Shown: positions 6,332 to 7,465 of the stretch, piece by piece
Numbering within the stretch: position 1 is the stretch's first letter
Layout: the number at the start of each line of letters is the position of its first letter
NCBI GenBank assembly: GCA_029858925.1
Contig: JAOUEB010000056.1
Location: 1-7,465 of the forward strand
Length of the DNA stretch: 7,465 bases
Direction: 5' to 3'
Source: Nitrospira sp.
Lineage (GTDB): Bacteria; Nitrospirota; Nitrospiria; Nitrospirales; Nitrospiraceae
Translations under genes and position numbers: made by a program
Notes under the pieces: model-generated
Told to the model about the DNA's origin: nothing
The model's input: the letters and a program-made list of their open reading frames with translations, nothing else
The model's database searches: none

Positions 6332-7444
6332 ATGGCCACCTTGCAACCCCAACGCAATCGTCGAAAACTGGCGGTTCCCGGCACCACCAATGTGGCCATT
6401 ATCGGCGCAGGCCGTGGCGGCACGGCGCTGATGGAAATTTTCGCCGACGATCCCCTCGTGCGGATCGTCGGAGTTGCGGAGGTCGATCCGCAGGCGCCAG
6501 GCGTGAGCCTTGCCACGCAGTTGGGGATTCCGGTCACCAGCGACTATCGGCAGTTGTTGGCGATGGAACGGATCGATTTGATTATCGACGTGTCAGGCAA
6601 TGCCGAGGTGTGGCAATTGCTTCAGGACTTCCATCGGATGGGCGTGACAGTCATCGGGGGCGCCAGCGCCAAATTCATGTGGGAGTTGATCGAAGCCCGC
6701 ATCCGGGCGACGGCGGAGATCGAACGGACGCTCAACAAGTATCAGTCCCTCTATCGGTTGTATGTGAAAGAGACCGGCGCGGCGGTGACGGATGAACGCA
6801 CCCGCATCGCCTGCGAAATCCACGACGGTTTCATCCAAAGCCTGGCGGGCGTCAATTTCAAGCTCGACCTCTGCCTGCAGCTTATGCGGAAAAATCCGAA
6901 AGCCGGGCTCTCGACCATCAAGGAGAGCAAGGCGCAACTCAAACTGGCCATTCAGGAAGCGCGCCAAGTAATCTTCAACCTGCGGCCGCTCCATTACGAC
7001 AAGATGGAATTGATTCCCGCCCTCACCAACTATCTCAAGTCGTACGAGATCCAGTCGCATATAGCCGCCAAATTCACCGTGAAGGGGGATGAGCAGATTC
7101 TCTTTCCACGGACCAAGATCTTCCTGTTCCGCATCATTCAGGAGGCCTTGAGCAACGTCCAAAAACACGCGAAGGCCGGCCGGGTGTCGATCCGGCTGGA
7201 GATCGGCCTGGAGATGCTGCGGGTCACGATCACCGATGATGGCGTCGGGTTCGACATGGAGACCGTCCTGCGCGACCCTGAAAAGTGGGACCATTTCGGG
7301 ATCAAAGGCATCTTGGAGCGGGCGAGGTTGGTCGGGGGAGAGGGGCACGTCGATTCCAAAAAGGGACGAGGCACGAAGGTCGTGGTCGAAGTGCCGTTAT
7401 TCGACAAAGACAAGAGGGAGGATGAGAGTCATGGAGAAAATTAA
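6332..7444 (+). CDS. Soluble NarL-type sensor histidine kinase with N-terminal Rossmann domain
   Basis: A 370-residue two-component kinase without a visible membrane segment. Residues about 19-118 form a Rossmann-like unit: NVAIIGAGRGG (20-30) is a dinucleotide-binding Gly-rich loop, followed by a strand ending VGVAEVDP (47-53) and the DLIIDVSG (82-89) strand. Residues 119-155 look like a helical signalling linker. The HisKA_3 domain has ERTRIACEIHDG (155-166), with His164 the probable phosphorylation site, and EARQVIFNLRPL (209-220). The HATPase domain has an N-box with Asn275 and His279, DDGVGFD (302-308), FGIKGILERA (322-331) and GRGT (345-348). A weak GGAG lies ten bases before the ATG. 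The end overlaps the response regulator start by 14 bases, marking it as the cognate partner. The ligand could be NAD(P)H, another nucleotide or something unrelated; no C-terminal dehydrogenase catalytic half is present. Confidence 0.9.
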   Translation: MATLQPQRNRRKLAVPGTTNVAIIGAGRGGTALMEIFADDPLVRIVGVAEVDPQAPGVSLATQLGIPVTSDYRQLLAMERIDLIIDVSGNAEVWQLLQDFHRMGVTVIGGASAKFMWELIEARIRATAEIERTLNKYQSLYRLYVKETGAAVTDERTRIACEIHDGFIQSLAGVNFKLDLCLQLMRKNPKAGLSTIKESKAQLKLAIQEARQVIFNLRPLHYDKMELIPALTNYLKSYEIQSHIAAKFTVKGDEQILFPRTKIFLFRIIQEALSNVQKHAKAGRVSIRLEIGLEMLRVTITDDGVGFDMETVLRDPEKWDHFGIKGILERARLVGGEGHVDSKKGRGTKVVVEVPLFDKDKREDESHGEN

Positions 7445-7465
7445 GGTGCTGATCGCCGACGATCA
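7431..7465 (+). CDS. Response regulator, probably NarL/LuxR type (5' fragment)
   Basis: Only 11 codons are present, MEKIKVLIADD, before the right edge. A basic residue, a VLIAD strand and an Asp-Asp acidic pair are the standard opening of a receiver domain. GGGAGG (7416-7421) nine bases before the ATG is a good ribosome-binding site lying inside the end of the kinase gene. The 14-base overlap with the kinase suggests translational coupling and a cognate pair. Because the kinase is of the HisKA_3 class, a NarL/FixJ-type regulator with a C-terminal helix-turn-helix is expected, but that part lies outside the window. Confidence 0.8.
   Translation, partial: MEKIKVLIADD

Noticed and set aside
6593..7348. 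Minus-strand open frame (251 codons) opposite the histidine kinase
   Set aside because: The plus strand carries all the kinase boxes; no independent start signal or motif supports this frame.

Overview
The window is a compact, GC-rich bacterial chromosome segment (7,465 bases, nearly all coding) carrying housekeeping and metabolic genes and one signalling pair. The protein sequences look like those of Nitrospirota (Nitrospira-type bacteria). That is an inference from sequence style and gene content, not a proven assignment. No transposase, integrase, phage gene, CRISPR array, tRNA or rRNA is visible.

Layout. (1) Bases 1-1465, minus strand: a probable two-gene operon. A secreted or anchored protein with a TonB-type C-terminal domain (455-1465) is followed 43 bases later by an exported YceI-family protein that runs off the left edge (1-411). 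(2) Bases 1466-1571: a short divergent promoter region in which both genes appear to start almost at their transcription start points. (3) Bases 1572-3889, plus strand: tdh and kbl, the two steps that convert threonine to glycine plus acetyl-CoA. They are separated by an unusual 82-base element (2608-2689) made of two inverted arrays of 7-base units. (4) Bases 3890-6212, plus strand: a good sigma70-type promoter, then rplI (ribosomal protein L9), glyA (serine hydroxymethyltransferase) and nrdR (ribonucleotide reductase repressor). (5) Bases 6213-7465, plus strand: a soluble NarL-type histidine kinase whose sensor is a Rossmann-fold dinucleotide-binding-like domain. It overlaps by 14 bases the start of a response regulator cut by the right edge.

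How the genes fit together. Tdh and Kbl release glycine, and GlyA interconverts glycine and serine while loading or unloading one-carbon units on tetrahydrofolate. The middle of the window is therefore a threonine/glycine/serine/one-carbon neighbourhood, although glyA is transcribed from the rplI promoter and not visibly with tdh-kbl. NrdR links the neighbourhood loosely to deoxynucleotide synthesis. The kinase/regulator pair has no visible membrane segment and probably reads an intracellular metabolite or nucleotide state.

The two items most worth a second look are the heptad-repeat inverted element between tdh and kbl, and the Rossmann-domain histidine kinase with a 16-base palindrome just upstream.
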